A stretch of 64,000 nucleotides of DNA, taken from Bacteroidota bacterium. GTDB taxonomy: Bacteria > Bacteroidota > Bacteroidia > Bacteroidales > JAAUTT01. A program made the translations under genes and the position numbers. Under the pieces are notes generated by a model, which was given only the letters and a program-made list of their open reading frames with translations, was not told the DNA's origin and made no database searches. Location of the stretch: contig JAJYAG010000001.1 in the NCBI GenBank assembly GCA_021779665.1, forward strand, positions 1 through 64,000, given 5' to 3'. Shown piece by piece: positions 37,288-48,027 of this stretch; the stretch's first letter is position 1, and the number at the start of each line of letters is the position of its first letter.

Positions 37288-38670
37288 ATGAAACCCAAAA
37301 CCTATTTCTGTCTTTGCCTGGCATTGCCATTCTGTTTGGGAATGTCGGGGCAGACCAAAAACCTGGTACAAAATCCAAGTTTCGAGATCTACGAAAAATG
37401 CCCGGTTGACCATACTCCCTTCGACAAATCGCATAAGCTGATTCCCGGCTGGACGTATCCTACTTATGCCACGCCCGATTATTTTCACCGATGCAGTCCT
37501 GGACAGGTTAAGGTTCCTGGTAACTTTGCGGGTGTTAGCGAACCCACCTCTGGCGATGCTTATATGGGCGCCATTTTAACCGGAACGGAACGCGATTACC
37601 GTGAGTATTTTCAGGGAACACTCTCAGAGCCCATGGAAAAAGGAAAAATGTATTGTGTTACTTTTAATTACCGGTTGGCTTCCATGTCGATGTTTGCAGT
37701 AGACCAGCTAAGCTTGTTTTTTGTCGACCTTAAAGTAGAATCTACAATTAAGGCGAACTTAGCTGTTGAACCCCAGATGAATAACACTCCGGGATTATTT
37801 CTGGATAACATCGAGGACTGGAACCAGTATTGTCAGGTATACACTGCCAAAGGGGGAGAGCGTTATTTTGTGGTCGGTAACTTCAAAAACTACGACAACA
37901 CAAATTATGTAGTTACTGATAAGAATGTATCGAACCTGCGCGACAAAAAGTATGCTTATTACTTTTTCGACGACTTTAGTGTGAAGCCCCTCGAAAATTG
38001 TAACGATTGTCCCTGCGTGCCCCAAAACATGGATGTTGTGGTTATGGATTCATCGTTTACGGGAGGTTTGGATCTCCGCACCGGCGTTTTTAAAGGCAGG
38101 GTTGACGATGGTAGAATCTCTCTCGGCATACAAGGAGGCACTGCTCCTTACGCTGTTACCTGGTCGAATAAAATGACCGGAGCATCTTTAAGCGGCTTAC
38201 CAGCAGGAGATTACTCCTATACAGTTAAAGATCTTTACAATTGCACTGCTAAAGGAAAAGTTATTTTCAAACAACCTGAAGTTCAGGTGGATACTGTTTC
38301 CGATAATCTCATGAATATCCAGGAAGGGGCTGCTATAGTTCTTAAGAACATCTTTTTTGAATACAATAAAACAACTTTGCTACCGGCCTCATTTCCGGAG
38401 TTGAACAAAGTAGTAAGCTTCATTAAAGAAACTGATGCTAAATTAATCGAAATATCAGGACATACCGACAGCGATGGCGCTGACACTTACAATAAAACCT
38501 TAAGTCAGGGCCGTGCCAAATCGGTTGTCAATTACCTTGTTTCGCAGGGTATAGAGCCTGCCCGCCTTATTGCTGTAGGTTATGGAGAATCCAGACCGGT
38601 TGATACCAACCTGACAGCAGCCGGCAAATCGCAAAACCGAAGGGTTGAATTTTTGCTTAAAAAGAAATAA
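37288..38670 (+). CDS. OmpA family protein with N-terminal Bacteroidetes-type domain and SprB-like repeat
   Basis: NLVQNPSFEIYEKCP..., GGTAPYAVTWSNKMTGASLSGLPAGDYSYTVKD, OmpA ISGHTDSDGADTYNKTLSQGRAKSVVNYL. Confidence 0.9.
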   Translation: MKPKTYFCLCLALPFCLGMSGQTKNLVQNPSFEIYEKCPVDHTPFDKSHKLIPGWTYPTYATPDYFHRCSPGQVKVPGNFAGVSEPTSGDAYMGAILTGTERDYREYFQGTLSEPMEKGKMYCVTFNYRLASMSMFAVDQLSLFFVDLKVESTIKANLAVEPQMNNTPGLFLDNIEDWNQYCQVYTAKGGERYFVVGNFKNYDNTNYVVTDKNVSNLRDKKYAYYFFDDFSVKPLENCNDCPCVPQNMDVVVMDSSFTGGLDLRTGVFKGRVDDGRISLGIQGGTAPYAVTWSNKMTGASLSGLPAGDYSYTVKDLYNCTAKGKVIFKQPEVQVDTVSDNLMNIQEGAAIVLKNIFFEYNKTTLLPASFPELNKVVSFIKETDAKLIEISGHTDSDGADTYNKTLSQGRAKSVVNYLVSQGIEPARLIAVGYGESRPVDTNLTAAGKSQNRRVEFLLKKK

Positions 38671-38679
38671 TTCAAACTA

Positions 38680-40662
38680 TTGATTATGAAAATATTAATA
38701 TGTACATTTCTGTTTTTTATTTCTTTTAACCTATGCGCCCAAAAGGCAGAAAAAGGTTTTAAAAATCTCGAGAAAGAAGACCTGATAAAAGCAGAGGAAT
38801 CTTTTCTGAAAGTACTTGCTGAAGATACCACTAACTGTGCGGCTCAATTCGGGATGTCGCTCATTCTATCGCACGATAAAAATCCTTCCCGGGATTACTT
38901 TAAGGCGTGGGACTATTATCTCCTTGCTAAAAAGAACATCAAAAAGCTCAGTGATGATGATAACGCTTTGTTAAAGGATTTTTTTACGATGCGCGATGCA
39001 GAGCGCCGGAATAGGACTATTCAGTATAATCTGGAGTTTGAGGAGAAAATTATTGAAGACAAGCTTATCAGGTATGTACGCGAAGAAAATAATCTCGCTG
39101 TAGCCGAGAAGTTTATAGCGGTTTATCCTAACTCCAAGTTTTATGAAAATGTGGTTCATATACGCAATCACCTCGAATTTAGAAAAGCTGAAAAAGCTAA
39201 TACTCTCGAAGCCTATAACGATTTTTTAAAGCGATATCCGCAAGCTGCACAGGTAAACGAGGCCATAACTGCCCGCAACGAACTTGCCTATGAAAAAGCC
39301 AGAAAGTCAAATTCAATTGAAGCTTTGGATGAATTTATAAGAGAATACCCCAAAGCTTATCATTACTACGATGCTATCAAGCAACGCGACCAGCTCGCCT
39401 TTGATTTTGCAAAAAAGCAAAATACCATTGAGGCTTTTGAGAATTTTATGGCTAAATATCCGGCATCGTTGCATATTCCTGCAGCAAAGGTTATCCAGCG
39501 TAAACTGCTTTACGACAAAGCCAAACAGGTGAATACGCTCGAAGCTTACAATGCTTTTATCCAAAAGTATCCCGATGGGGAATTCTTTGTGGATATTTTC
39601 AACTTAAAAACCAATGTACTCGGGCAAAATATGCTTGCTGATGCCCAGGGTAATAAAGAAATGGTAAAATGGATCAAAGGCTTTGACTCGGAAGAAAAAA
39701 ACGACAGTGCTGGCGGAATTTCGCTTACCACAGAAAACAGAATAGTTTTCTCAGGAACGCGTCACAGGCTCTCTGGTGAGGGAACTGAAGCCTGGGTGAT
39801 TTGTGCTGACGCGGATGGTAAAACTATCTGGAATAAATCTTATGGTTCTGCTACCTATAATGAGGTCAAATTTCAAACAACAACTCCTAAGGGAGATATT
39901 CTCCTGGGTGGATGGAATGCGCTTTATTCTGATTCGGTTTCGCGCAAAAGCTGGCTTTTCGAAATTACCCCGGCTGGCAATGGTAAGTGGGAACGCAATA
40001 TGGACGTAAAAGGAATCGAATCGGTATATACTGCCACAACCGGCGATATTTTCGTTTCAGGGTACAATAACAACGACTCAGTCCAGGCGATTTTATACCT
40101 GTCCCGTCTGAACGGTGATTATCAGAAACTCTGGAGTCGTGATTATTTAAAACCGGGTATTCTGGGTTCTTTTGCAGTTACTGCAAGTCAGAATCTTGTA
40201 ATGGGAGCGGGGATCTGGGTCTGGAAAACCGATCCTCAGGGTTATATCCTGTGGGAAAAAGTTTTACCGGTCACCGATAGTATCATTTCAACATATCTGT
40301 TCCCCGGCGGCATGTTTTACTTGGCCGGAACCAGAAATAACTCTCCTTATCTGATGCGCATGAATGAGCAGGGGGTGATTTCGTGGGAAAAAGATTTTTC
40401 GGAAATGACTGGTTTACATTTCGATTTTGCGGCTCCGTTACCTGATAAAACGATTTTAACCCGTTTTCAGGGGGATGGAATTCTGGGATTCCTTGTTTTA
40501 TCCGACAAGGGGGATATTCTGAAGGAATTAAGGTTTTCTCAGGTTTCGGCTCCTGCCTTTGGTTCAGTTGCCATAAATACTTCAGGAGAAATTTTTACAG
40601 TATTTACAAAATATAATTTTTCGAATAGCGAAATTGTTGTATGTAAAATAGTTACTAAGTAA
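38680..40662 (+). CDS. Secreted repeat protein with C-terminal propeller-like domain
   Basis: Signal peptide; four consecutive ~37-aa repeats (xYxKAxKxNTxEAYxxFxxxYP...xxRxxL); C-terminal GDILLGGW/GDIFVSGYN strands. Confidence 0.8.
   Translation: MIMKILICTFLFFISFNLCAQKAEKGFKNLEKEDLIKAEESFLKVLAEDTTNCAAQFGMSLILSHDKNPSRDYFKAWDYYLLAKKNIKKLSDDDNALLKDFFTMRDAERRNRTIQYNLEFEEKIIEDKLIRYVREENNLAVAEKFIAVYPNSKFYENVVHIRNHLEFRKAEKANTLEAYNDFLKRYPQAAQVNEAITARNELAYEKARKSNSIEALDEFIREYPKAYHYYDAIKQRDQLAFDFAKKQNTIEAFENFMAKYPASLHIPAAKVIQRKLLYDKAKQVNTLEAYNAFIQKYPDGEFFVDIFNLKTNVLGQNMLADAQGNKEMVKWIKGFDSEEKNDSAGGISLTTENRIVFSGTRHRLSGEGTEAWVICADADGKTIWNKSYGSATYNEVKFQTTTPKGDILLGGWNALYSDSVSRKSWLFEITPAGNGKWERNMDVKGIESVYTATTGDIFVSGYNNNDSVQAILYLSRLNGDYQKLWSRDYLKPGILGSFAVTASQNLVMGAGIWVWKTDPQGYILWEKVLPVTDSIISTYLFPGGMFYLAGTRNNSPYLMRMNEQGVISWEKDFSEMTGLHFDFAAPLPDKTILTRFQGDGILGFLVLSDKGDILKELRFSQVSAPAFGSVAINTSGEIFTVFTKYNFSNSEIVVCKIVTK
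39175..39617 (+). repeat. ~37-aa (111 bp) protein repeats, four units
   Basis: EFRKAEKANTLEAYNDFLKRYP / AYEKARKSNSIEALDEFIREYP / AFDFAKKQNTIEAFENFMAKYP / LYDKAKQVNTLEAYNAFIQKYP. Confidence 0.85.
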
Positions 40663-40777
40663 AAGACTTACTCAAACATGATGAAAGTCATTTTTTTATT
40701 AACATTTGTTTGAAATTATAGAATATCCCTTTATATTTGAAACCGTCGCATATTTGAATTATTTCGTTTATGCTGTT

Positions 40778-40799
40778 AAGCTTACCTCAAAGTAAGCTT
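40778..40799. terminator. Hairpin upstream of the lyase gene
   Basis: AAGCTTAC-N6-GTAAGCTT. Confidence 0.4.
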
Positions 40800-40842
40800 T
40801 AATTTATTAATAGAGCTAACTCCTAATTTTTTTTATCAGTTT

Positions 40843-42306
40843 ATGGACAACACACAATCAGTTAAAGTTAAATTTTACAGTGGGGAAGATTTGCCTTTGG
40901 AATTACACAAGGTGAGAATCGTACAAAAGCTTCATCTCAGACCTATTGATCAAAGGTTAAAAGCAATGAATGAAGCTGGTTATAATACTTTTCTTCTGAC
41001 AACCAACGATGTTTATCTCGATATGCTTACCGACAGTGGTACCAACGCTATGAGCGACAACCAGCTTGCTTCTATGTTGCAGGCCGACGATGCTTATGCC
41101 GGTTCGCAGAGTTATACAAAAATGGAAAAAGCGATCCAGGAAGTTTTCGGAAAAAAGTATGTGTTACCGGTACACCAGGGACGTGCTGCCGAAAATATCA
41201 TATCGCAGGTATTCATTAAAAAAGGTGATGTAATTCCTATGAATTACCACTTTACCACTACTAAAGCTCACATGGAGCTTAACGGAGGTACAATCTTCGA
41301 AATTTATACCGACGAAGCTTTAAAGATTAAGAGCAATGTTCCTTTTAAAGGAAATATCGATATCAATAAGTTAAAAGGAATTATTGATAAATACGGAGCA
41401 AGCAAAGTTCCTTTTATCCGTCTGGAAGCTTCTACAAACCTTATTGGTGGTCAGCCTTTTTCAATTCAGAACATGAGAGATGTTCGCAAGGTAGCTGATC
41501 AGCATGGAATTATGGTGGTGATGGATGCCAGTCTGATAGGGGAGAACGCTTATTTTATCAAACAACGGGAAGAAGAGTTCATGCAAAAATCGATCGCTGA
41601 AATTCTGCTTACCATGTGCGACCTTGTGGATGTGGTTTATTTCTCCAGTCGCAAGGTTAGTTCCACAAGAGGTGGCGGGATATGTACCAACCGTGAGGAT
41701 TGCTATAGCAAAATGCGCGATTTAATTCCTTTGTACGAAGGCTTTTTAACTTACGGAGGTATGTCGATTCGCGAAATTGAAGCCATGGCCGTTGGTTTAC
41801 GCGAAACTACCGATGAAACTGTTATCAACCAATCGCCTTCATTTATTGCTCACCTTGTAGGAGAGCTTGAAAAATTAAACATACCGGTAGTTACACCAGC
41901 CGGAGCTTTGGGATGCCACCTTGATGCCATGGGCTTTTTACCACATATTCCGCAGAAGGAATATCCGGCAGGAGCTTTGGCAGCAGCTTTCTATATCATT
42001 TCCGGATGCCGCGGAATGGAACGTGGAACTATTTCAAGTGTAAGAGACGAACACGGGGATGACGTGCTTGCAGATGTTGAACTGCTGCGTTTAGCATTCC
42101 CCAGAAGAGTATTTACTTTGTCACAAACCAGATACGCTCTCGACAGGTTACATTGGTTATTTGAAAACCGTAATCTGGTGGGAGGTTTGAAATTTATTGA
42201 AGAACCTGCTGTATTGCGATTCTTTAATGGTAGGCTTGCACCTACCAGCAACTGGCCCGAGAAGCTTGTTGCGAAGTTCAAGCAGGATTTTGGGGACAGT
42301 TTATAG
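40843..42306 (+). CDS. Tyrosine phenol-lyase/tryptophanase family PLP-dependent beta-eliminating lyase (divergent)
   Basis: LTDSGTNAMSD, DDAYAGSQSY, PVHQGRAAEN, GGQPFSIQNMRDVR, ENAYFIKQRE, CRGMERGTIS, FPRRVFT, LRFFNGRL. Confidence 0.88.
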   Translation: MDNTQSVKVKFYSGEDLPLELHKVRIVQKLHLRPIDQRLKAMNEAGYNTFLLTTNDVYLDMLTDSGTNAMSDNQLASMLQADDAYAGSQSYTKMEKAIQEVFGKKYVLPVHQGRAAENIISQVFIKKGDVIPMNYHFTTTKAHMELNGGTIFEIYTDEALKIKSNVPFKGNIDINKLKGIIDKYGASKVPFIRLEASTNLIGGQPFSIQNMRDVRKVADQHGIMVVMDASLIGENAYFIKQREEEFMQKSIAEILLTMCDLVDVVYFSSRKVSSTRGGGICTNREDCYSKMRDLIPLYEGFLTYGGMSIREIEAMAVGLRETTDETVINQSPSFIAHLVGELEKLNIPVVTPAGALGCHLDAMGFLPHIPQKEYPAGALAAAFYIISGCRGMERGTISSVRDEHGDDVLADVELLRLAFPRRVFTLSQTRYALDRLHWLFENRNLVGGLKFIEEPAVLRFFNGRLAPTSNWPEKLVAKFKQDFGDSL

Positions 42307-42327
42307 TAATTATTCCAAGTCCTTTGT

Positions 42328-42360
42328 CACCCTTTCCGTGCAGCCCGGAAAGGGTGTTTT
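42328..42360 (+). terminator. Rho-independent terminator after the lyase gene
   Basis: CACCCTTTCCG-TGCAGCC-CGGAAAGGGTG stem followed by TTTT. Confidence 0.88.
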
Positions 42361-42400
42361 CTTTTATATCAGTTTTAGTGATAACTTTAGGCAAAAAAGT

Positions 42401-42799
42401 ATGGAACTGAATCTGACAACTCCGGCGTTATTTTTCTCGGCTATTTCGTTGATTTTACTTGCTTATACCAATCGCTTTTTATCGCTGGCCCAGCTTGTGC
42501 GAAGCCTCCACGCACAATACAAAACAGAACCAACTACAAGGGTATTGGGGCAGATAAAAAATCTGAGAAAAAGGCTACATCTGATAAGGACTATGCAGAT
42601 TGCAGGTTTGACAAGCCTTTTATTGTGTGTTCTTTGTATGTTTTTGATTTATATCAGGGCTATGATTGTTGCCGAGATTACTTTTGGAATTGCAATGGTT
42701 TTGTTGATTATTTCGCTGGCTTTTTCGGTGTGGGAAATTCAAATATCAGTAAAAGCGCTCGATTTGCACTTGTCCGATATAGAAGACACTGAGTTATGA
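42401..42799 (+). CDS. DUF2721 family membrane protein
   Basis: MELNLTTPALFFSAISLILLAYTNRFLSLAQLVRSLH; start set at ATG 42401. Confidence 0.8.
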   Translation: MELNLTTPALFFSAISLILLAYTNRFLSLAQLVRSLHAQYKTEPTTRVLGQIKNLRKRLHLIRTMQIAGLTSLLLCVLCMFLIYIRAMIVAEITFGIAMVLLIISLAFSVWEIQISVKALDLHLSDIEDTEL

Positions 42800-42809
42800 T
42801 TTCAGTGTC

Positions 42810-43187
42810 TCAGTCGCCCACATATTCGGCTGTTTCGTAGAACTGGAAAGGTAAATCAATGAGTTGCATCACTTCTTTGCCAAAATCCAGGTTATCTTCA
42901 TCGCCTTCTTCGTAGTACCATTTAACGAGACAACTTTTTATATTCCTGTTATTTTTAGCTTGCTGCAGAAATTTGCTGATCTGCTGAGAACTGCTGCTAT
43001 TCATATAGTCGAGACAAACTGTTATGCAGATATTCTCTAGGTAGCAGTTATCAATCCATAAGTGCAGCGGATCATAAAACTTGGCGGTATCCTCAGGAAG
43101 AGACCTTCCTTTAATCAGCAGATTTCCATCCATTAAGAATTTAACTTCCGGTGTGCTTTTAGTGGGAGCCAGTATAAGTTGTTCCAT
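42810..43187 (-). CDS. SiaC-like (DUF1987) regulatory phosphoprotein, paralog 1
   Basis: STPEVKFLMDGNLLIKGRSLPEDTAKFYDPLHLWIDN, LDYMNSSSSQQI, WYYEEGDEDNLDFGKE. Confidence 0.88.
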   Translation of the reverse strand: MEQLILAPTKSTPEVKFLMDGNLLIKGRSLPEDTAKFYDPLHLWIDNCYLENICITVCLDYMNSSSSQQISKFLQQAKNNRNIKSCLVKWYYEEGDEDNLDFGKEVMQLIDLPFQFYETAEYVGD

Positions 43188-43324
43188 TTAACGTGTATTA
43201 GGTTTATTGCGCAATAACAGTTACAATACGAAATAGAATTGTAATAGTTAAAATTATTATTGAAAAAAAGAGAAATTCGGGGTTGGATAATATGTTGTAT
43301 TTCTTTTTTGAGAAAACGAACATA

Positions 43325-43699
43325 TTAATCAGGAACTTCGGCATATTCGTAAAAATTAAAATTTATTTTGGTTAACGATTCAAACTCTTTGCCTGTTTCG
43401 AATGATTCATCATCGCCTTCTTCATAATGCCAGTTTACTGATTTTGCCTTGACAACAGGATTTTCGTTAAGAAGACATAGTAACGAATAAACCTGTTTGG
43501 AGCTGCTTGTATTGAGATATTCCAGCTTCAGATTCAATGTAACTGTTTCACAATCGCAATCTTTAATCCAGTCGAGTACCGGAGTGTAAAAACCAACGGG
43601 ATCTTCCGGTAAAGACCGTCCATGAATAAAAAGTTCTCCATTAGGATTGAAATTTACTTTTGGCGTGGCTTTCGATTCTTCTATAAATAAAGATTTCAT
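43325..43699 (-). CDS. SiaC-like (DUF1987) regulatory phosphoprotein, paralog 2
   Basis: ATPKVNFNPNGELFIHGRSLPEDPVGFYTPVLDWIKD, LEYLNTSSSKQV, WHYEEGDDESFETGKE; start set at MKSLFIEES. Confidence 0.88.
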   Translation of the reverse strand: MKSLFIEESKATPKVNFNPNGELFIHGRSLPEDPVGFYTPVLDWIKDCDCETVTLNLKLEYLNTSSSKQVYSLLCLLNENPVVKAKSVNWHYEEGDDESFETGKEFESLTKINFNFYEYAEVPD

Positions 43700-43917
43700 T
43701 GTTTCTGTTTTTTTAATGCTCTTAACGATGTTGGTTGGGAAAAGATTCATCCGTTTGATAAGTGGTTGAAATGTTCTGACAAAAGTTAAATTCCCGTTTT
43801 TGAAAATTTATTCACGGGATTTTTTAAGCTACCTAATTGTTATATAATTTATATTATGTTAAATAGAAATAATAAAAATAAAGGGAGAAATTATTACTCC
43901 TCCCTTTATTAATTTGA

Positions 43918-45213
43918 TTAGCCTTTCAGCTCTTTCAATTTCTGATTTACTATTTCTAACTTATCGTTCATTTTTAAACGATAATACAAAGCTTTTAAGG
44001 TTTCAAGCGGAGAAACTTCTTTTGGATTCAACTCACTTGCTTTTTCCATGTAAGGAATAGCTTTTTTGAATTGTTCTTCGGCAGCCGCTTTTTTCTCAAG
44101 ATATTTCTTGTTATCGTTTTCATTTACTGCATCTTCCATCATTTTTACAGCAGTGTTGTAATATACAACAGCCGCATTATAATATGCGTCGAAGTATGTA
44201 GGATCAATTTCAATTGATTTGTCATATGCAGCTATTGCGTTTTCGGCCTGTCCCATTTTATCGTAAAGAGTTCCTTCAGCGAAATAGAACGATTTGTTGT
44301 TCGGATCGCTTGCTTTTGCTTTTGATAAATACTCAAGAGCTTCGGAACTTTGTCCTTTTACAAGATAATAGTTAATTAACTCTATCAAAATGGAAACGTT
44401 ATCAGGATATTTCTGGAAACCTTGTTGTAATGAAGCCAGAGCCTGAGCGGAATCGCCGGTAGCGGAATAAGCCTTGTTAAGGTCAAGATAGATCGAAGGT
44501 GAATTATATTTCATATCGAGGGCCTTCTTGAAGTATTTGATTGCTTCAGCTGGTTTTCCTGCTTCAGACGCTGTTACTCCGGTGTAATAAGTAATAAGAG
44601 TGTCCGATACATTTACAAGGGGATTTTCGCTGATTTCAACCATCGATTTGAAAGCTTCGTGCGATTTGGCAAAATCTTTCAGGTTGTATTCGTTTAACGC
44701 CTGTTTTTCGAATTTGCTTTTAAGTTCTTTTAATCCTTCAGTAATTTTCTTTTTCAATTTACCATCCTTATCCAGTTCAGTTGCTTTGTTATAACTATTT
44801 AAAGCTTCTTTTAAAGGTTGTGGATGAATTACCTGAGTTTCCTGCCAGCTTTTAACATTTCCGCCTTCAACGTTCACGATTATTCGGTCGTAAACATACT
44901 GTTCAACAACAGCATTGTTCATTTCTACTTTTTTAATTTCCTTAGGATCCTTGTAAAAAAGCTTTAACTCGTGAACTGGCATTGAATTACGCAGCATTTG
45001 TGTATTAACTTCAAAAATATCCTGGAAAAGTTTTGCTCTTTCAATCCATGTTTTCGGATCAGCTCCTTTTTTAGGATCCTGAATGGTCTGATCACTTTTT
45101 TGCATTTTTTTCTCCAGTGCATTGTAATTAAGCGCGGCTCCACCCTCTGCCTGGGCTATCAGGTTAACGAAGCTTACAACTATCAATGCCAATAACAATG
45201 ATATACGTTTCAT
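43918..45213 (-). CDS. Tetratricopeptide repeat protein
   Basis: Signal peptide; multiple TPRs (FYFAEGTLYDKMGQAENAIAAYDKSIEIDPTYFDAYYNAAVVYYN). Confidence 0.92.
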   Translation of the reverse strand: MKRISLLLALIVVSFVNLIAQAEGGAALNYNALEKKMQKSDQTIQDPKKGADPKTWIERAKLFQDIFEVNTQMLRNSMPVHELKLFYKDPKEIKKVEMNNAVVEQYVYDRIIVNVEGGNVKSWQETQVIHPQPLKEALNSYNKATELDKDGKLKKKITEGLKELKSKFEKQALNEYNLKDFAKSHEAFKSMVEISENPLVNVSDTLITYYTGVTASEAGKPAEAIKYFKKALDMKYNSPSIYLDLNKAYSATGDSAQALASLQQGFQKYPDNVSILIELINYYLVKGQSSEALEYLSKAKASDPNNKSFYFAEGTLYDKMGQAENAIAAYDKSIEIDPTYFDAYYNAAVVYYNTAVKMMEDAVNENDNKKYLEKKAAAEEQFKKAIPYMEKASELNPKEVSPLETLKALYYRLKMNDKLEIVNQKLKELKG

Positions 45214-45308
45214 GATGAGATGATTTTGGTTTAATTCGTTTTTAATCAGTGTGCAAATTTAAAAATTATATTATTTCTTAAACTCTTATAGCAAAAAAAA
45301 GGCCGAAA

Positions 45309-47816
45309 TTACTCTGTGGGTGAATCATTTTCATTAACTATCTGATCCTCACCGGCGTTTTCTGCCTGAATTTCTTCAGATTTAGCAACGTTAGTTACTG
45401 CGGCAATGGCGTCATTGTTTCTCAAATTGATAACTTTTACACCCTGTGTTGCTCTTCCTGCCAAACGGATATCCGAAATTGGCAATCGGATTGTGATACC
45501 CGATTTTGTGATAATCATAAGATCATCACTGTCGGTTACACCCTTGATTGCAATTAATTTTCCTGTTTTTTCGGTAATATTCAGCGTCTTAACACCCTTA
45601 CCGCTTCGGTTTGTAACACGGTAATCTTCTATCTTGGAGCGTTTACCATATCCTCTCTCGGCAATGACAAGGATTTCGGTTTGCGGATTATCAACACAAA
45701 CTATTCCTACAACCTTATCGTCTTCATCCTCAGAGAGACGGATAGCCCGAACTCCTGAAGCTGTTCTGCCTACGGCACGTATGGCACTTTCGTTAAAGCG
45801 GATGGCTCTCCCCGACCGGATTGCAACTAAAATTTCATTACTACCGTCAGTCAGTTTAGCATCTATCAGGTTATCACCATCTTTGAAGGTTATCGCTACA
45901 ATACCATTCTGTCGAGGTCTTGAGAAATCCGACAACTCCATCTTTTTAATGATACCATTTTTTGTACAAAGAACAACAAAATGGTTTTGGGTATAATCCG
46001 GATCGGCCAGATTCTTAACATTTATAAAAGCACGCACAGCATCATCCTGATCGATATTCAGCATATTCTGAATGGCCCGTCCTTTCGAATCTTTGGCGCC
46101 CTCAGGAACATCGTACACTTTCAGCCAGAAGCATTTCCCTTTTTCTGTAAAGAAAAGAATGTAATTATGCATGGTTGCCGAAAACATGTGTTCCAGGTAA
46201 TCTTCATCACGCGTTCTGCTGCCACGGGAACCGACTCCTCCCCTGCTTTGAGTCCTGAATTCGGATAACGGAGTACGTTTTATGTATCCAAGGTTTGAGA
46301 TGGTAATCACCATTTCATCGTCGGCATAAAAGTCTTCAGGATTAAATTCTTCGGCATTGCGAACAATTTCAGTGCGTCTTTCGTCGCCATATTTTTGTTT
46401 GAGCTCTGCAAGTTCATCTTTTATGATCTGCATTCTCAATTGCTCATCGGCTAATACCTGGCGTAAATATTCAATTAACTTCATCAGCTCGGCATACTCT
46501 TCCTTGATCTTATCGCGTTCAAGACCAGTAAGTCTCTGCAATCTCATTTCAAGTATCGCTTTAGCCTGAATTTCGGTCAGGTTAAAGGTCTGCATCAGTC
46601 CGTCCTTGGCTTCGTCGGGAGTCTTGGATGCACGGATGAGTGCAATTACTTCATCCAGATGATCCAGGGCTATTAGCAAACCTTCCAGGATATGAGCTTT
46701 CTTTTCGGCCTGGTCCAGATCGTACTGGGTACGTTTTATCACCACTTCGTGGCGGTGCTGCACGTAATAATGAACGAGCTGCTTGAGATTGAGCGTTTTT
46801 GGACGACCATTCACCAATGCAATATTATTTACATTGAATGAATTCTGCAGCTGTGTGTACTTGTAAAGATTGTTTAAAACGACATTTGCACGGGCTTCTC
46901 TTTTAAGGATGATCACGATACGCATCCCTGAGCGGTCCGATTCGTCGTTGATGTATGAAATTCCTTCTATTTTCTTTTCGTTGATCAGGTCGGCCGTCTT
47001 TTTAATGAGTTCGGCCTTATTCACCATATAAGGAATTTCGGTGATAACGATTTTATCTCTTCCTGAAGAGGTTACTTCAACCTCGGAACGGGCACGAACT
47101 ACAATACGACCGCGTCCGGTTTCATAAGCCTCTTTAACACCTTGATAACCATATATTATAGCGCCTGTTGGAAAATCAGGAGCTTTAACATGTTTCATCA
47201 ACTCTTCGATGGTTATTTCGTTGTTGTCGATATAGGCAACAATAGCATCGCAAACTTCCCTTAAATTGTGCGGAGGCATGTTGGTTGCCATACCTACTGC
47301 AATACCCGAGGTACCATTTACAAGCAGGTTGGGCACTTTTGCAGGAAGTACTTTTGGTTCTTCCAGCGAGTCGTCGAAGTTAAGCTGAAAATCGACCGTG
47401 TTTTTGTCAATATCAGCGAGCATTTCTTCGGCAATTTTGCGCATACGGGCTTCGGTATAACGCATGGCCGCCGGACTGTCGCCGTCTACGGAACCAAAGT
47501 TACCCTGGCCGTCGACCATCATGTAACGGAGTGACCATGGCTGAGCCATACGAACCATGGCGTCGTAAACGGAGGTGTCACCGTGCGGGTGATACTTACC
47601 AAGTACCTCTCCTACAATTCTTGCTGATTTTTTATAAGGCCTGTTCGAAAATACACCTAATTCTGACATTCCGAATAAAACCCTCCGATGAACAGGTTTA
47701 AGACCATCCCTGACATCAGGTAAAGCACGGGAAACAATAACCGACATCGAATAATCGATGTAAGCCGATTTCATTTCCTCCTCAATATTAATTCGAATAA
47801 TACGTTCTTCTTCCAT
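45309..47816 (-). CDS. gyrA: DNA gyrase subunit A
   Basis: [52 protein letters not shown]-terminal propeller. Confidence 0.97.
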   Translation of the reverse strand: MEEERIIRINIEEEMKSAYIDYSMSVIVSRALPDVRDGLKPVHRRVLFGMSELGVFSNRPYKKSARIVGEVLGKYHPHGDTSVYDAMVRMAQPWSLRYMMVDGQGNFGSVDGDSPAAMRYTEARMRKIAEEMLADIDKNTVDFQLNFDDSLEEPKVLPAKVPNLLVNGTSGIAVGMATNMPPHNLREVCDAIVAYIDNNEITIEELMKHVKAPDFPTGAIIYGYQGVKEAYETGRGRIVVRARSEVEVTSSGRDKIVITEIPYMVNKAELIKKTADLINEKKIEGISYINDESDRSGMRIVIILKREARANVVLNNLYKYTQLQNSFNVNNIALVNGRPKTLNLKQLVHYYVQHRHEVVIKRTQYDLDQAEKKAHILEGLLIALDHLDEVIALIRASKTPDEAKDGLMQTFNLTEIQAKAILEMRLQRLTGLERDKIKEEYAELMKLIEYLRQVLADEQLRMQIIKDELAELKQKYGDERRTEIVRNAEEFNPEDFYADDEMVITISNLGYIKRTPLSEFRTQSRGGVGSRGSRTRDEDYLEHMFSATMHNYILFFTEKGKCFWLKVYDVPEGAKDSKGRAIQNMLNIDQDDAVRAFINVKNLADPDYTQNHFVVLCTKNGIIKKMELSDFSRPRQNGIVAITFKDGDNLIDAKLTDGSNEILVAIRSGRAIRFNESAIRAVGRTASGVRAIRLSEDEDDKVVGIVCVDNPQTEILVIAERGYGKRSKIEDYRVTNRSGKGVKTLNITEKTGKLIAIKGVTDSDDLMIITKSGITIRLPISDIRLAGRATQGVKVINLRNNDAIAAVTNVAKSEEIQAENAGEDQIVNENDSPTE

Positions 47817-48027
47817 TCTTAAAATTTGTTTTCGCTTAGAAATCAAGCATATACAATATATCCAAAGTTTACTAAAGTAGGTATTTTTTACCTAACTGTG
47901 GCTAATTGCGAAACTAATTTATTAACATCTTATTGTTTAAAATTGCGAACTTTTTTGTTACTATATTTGTATTAGATTTGTAATTTAGATACAACGAAAT
48001 TGCTTCGAAATTTAAGAAAGGCATTTT

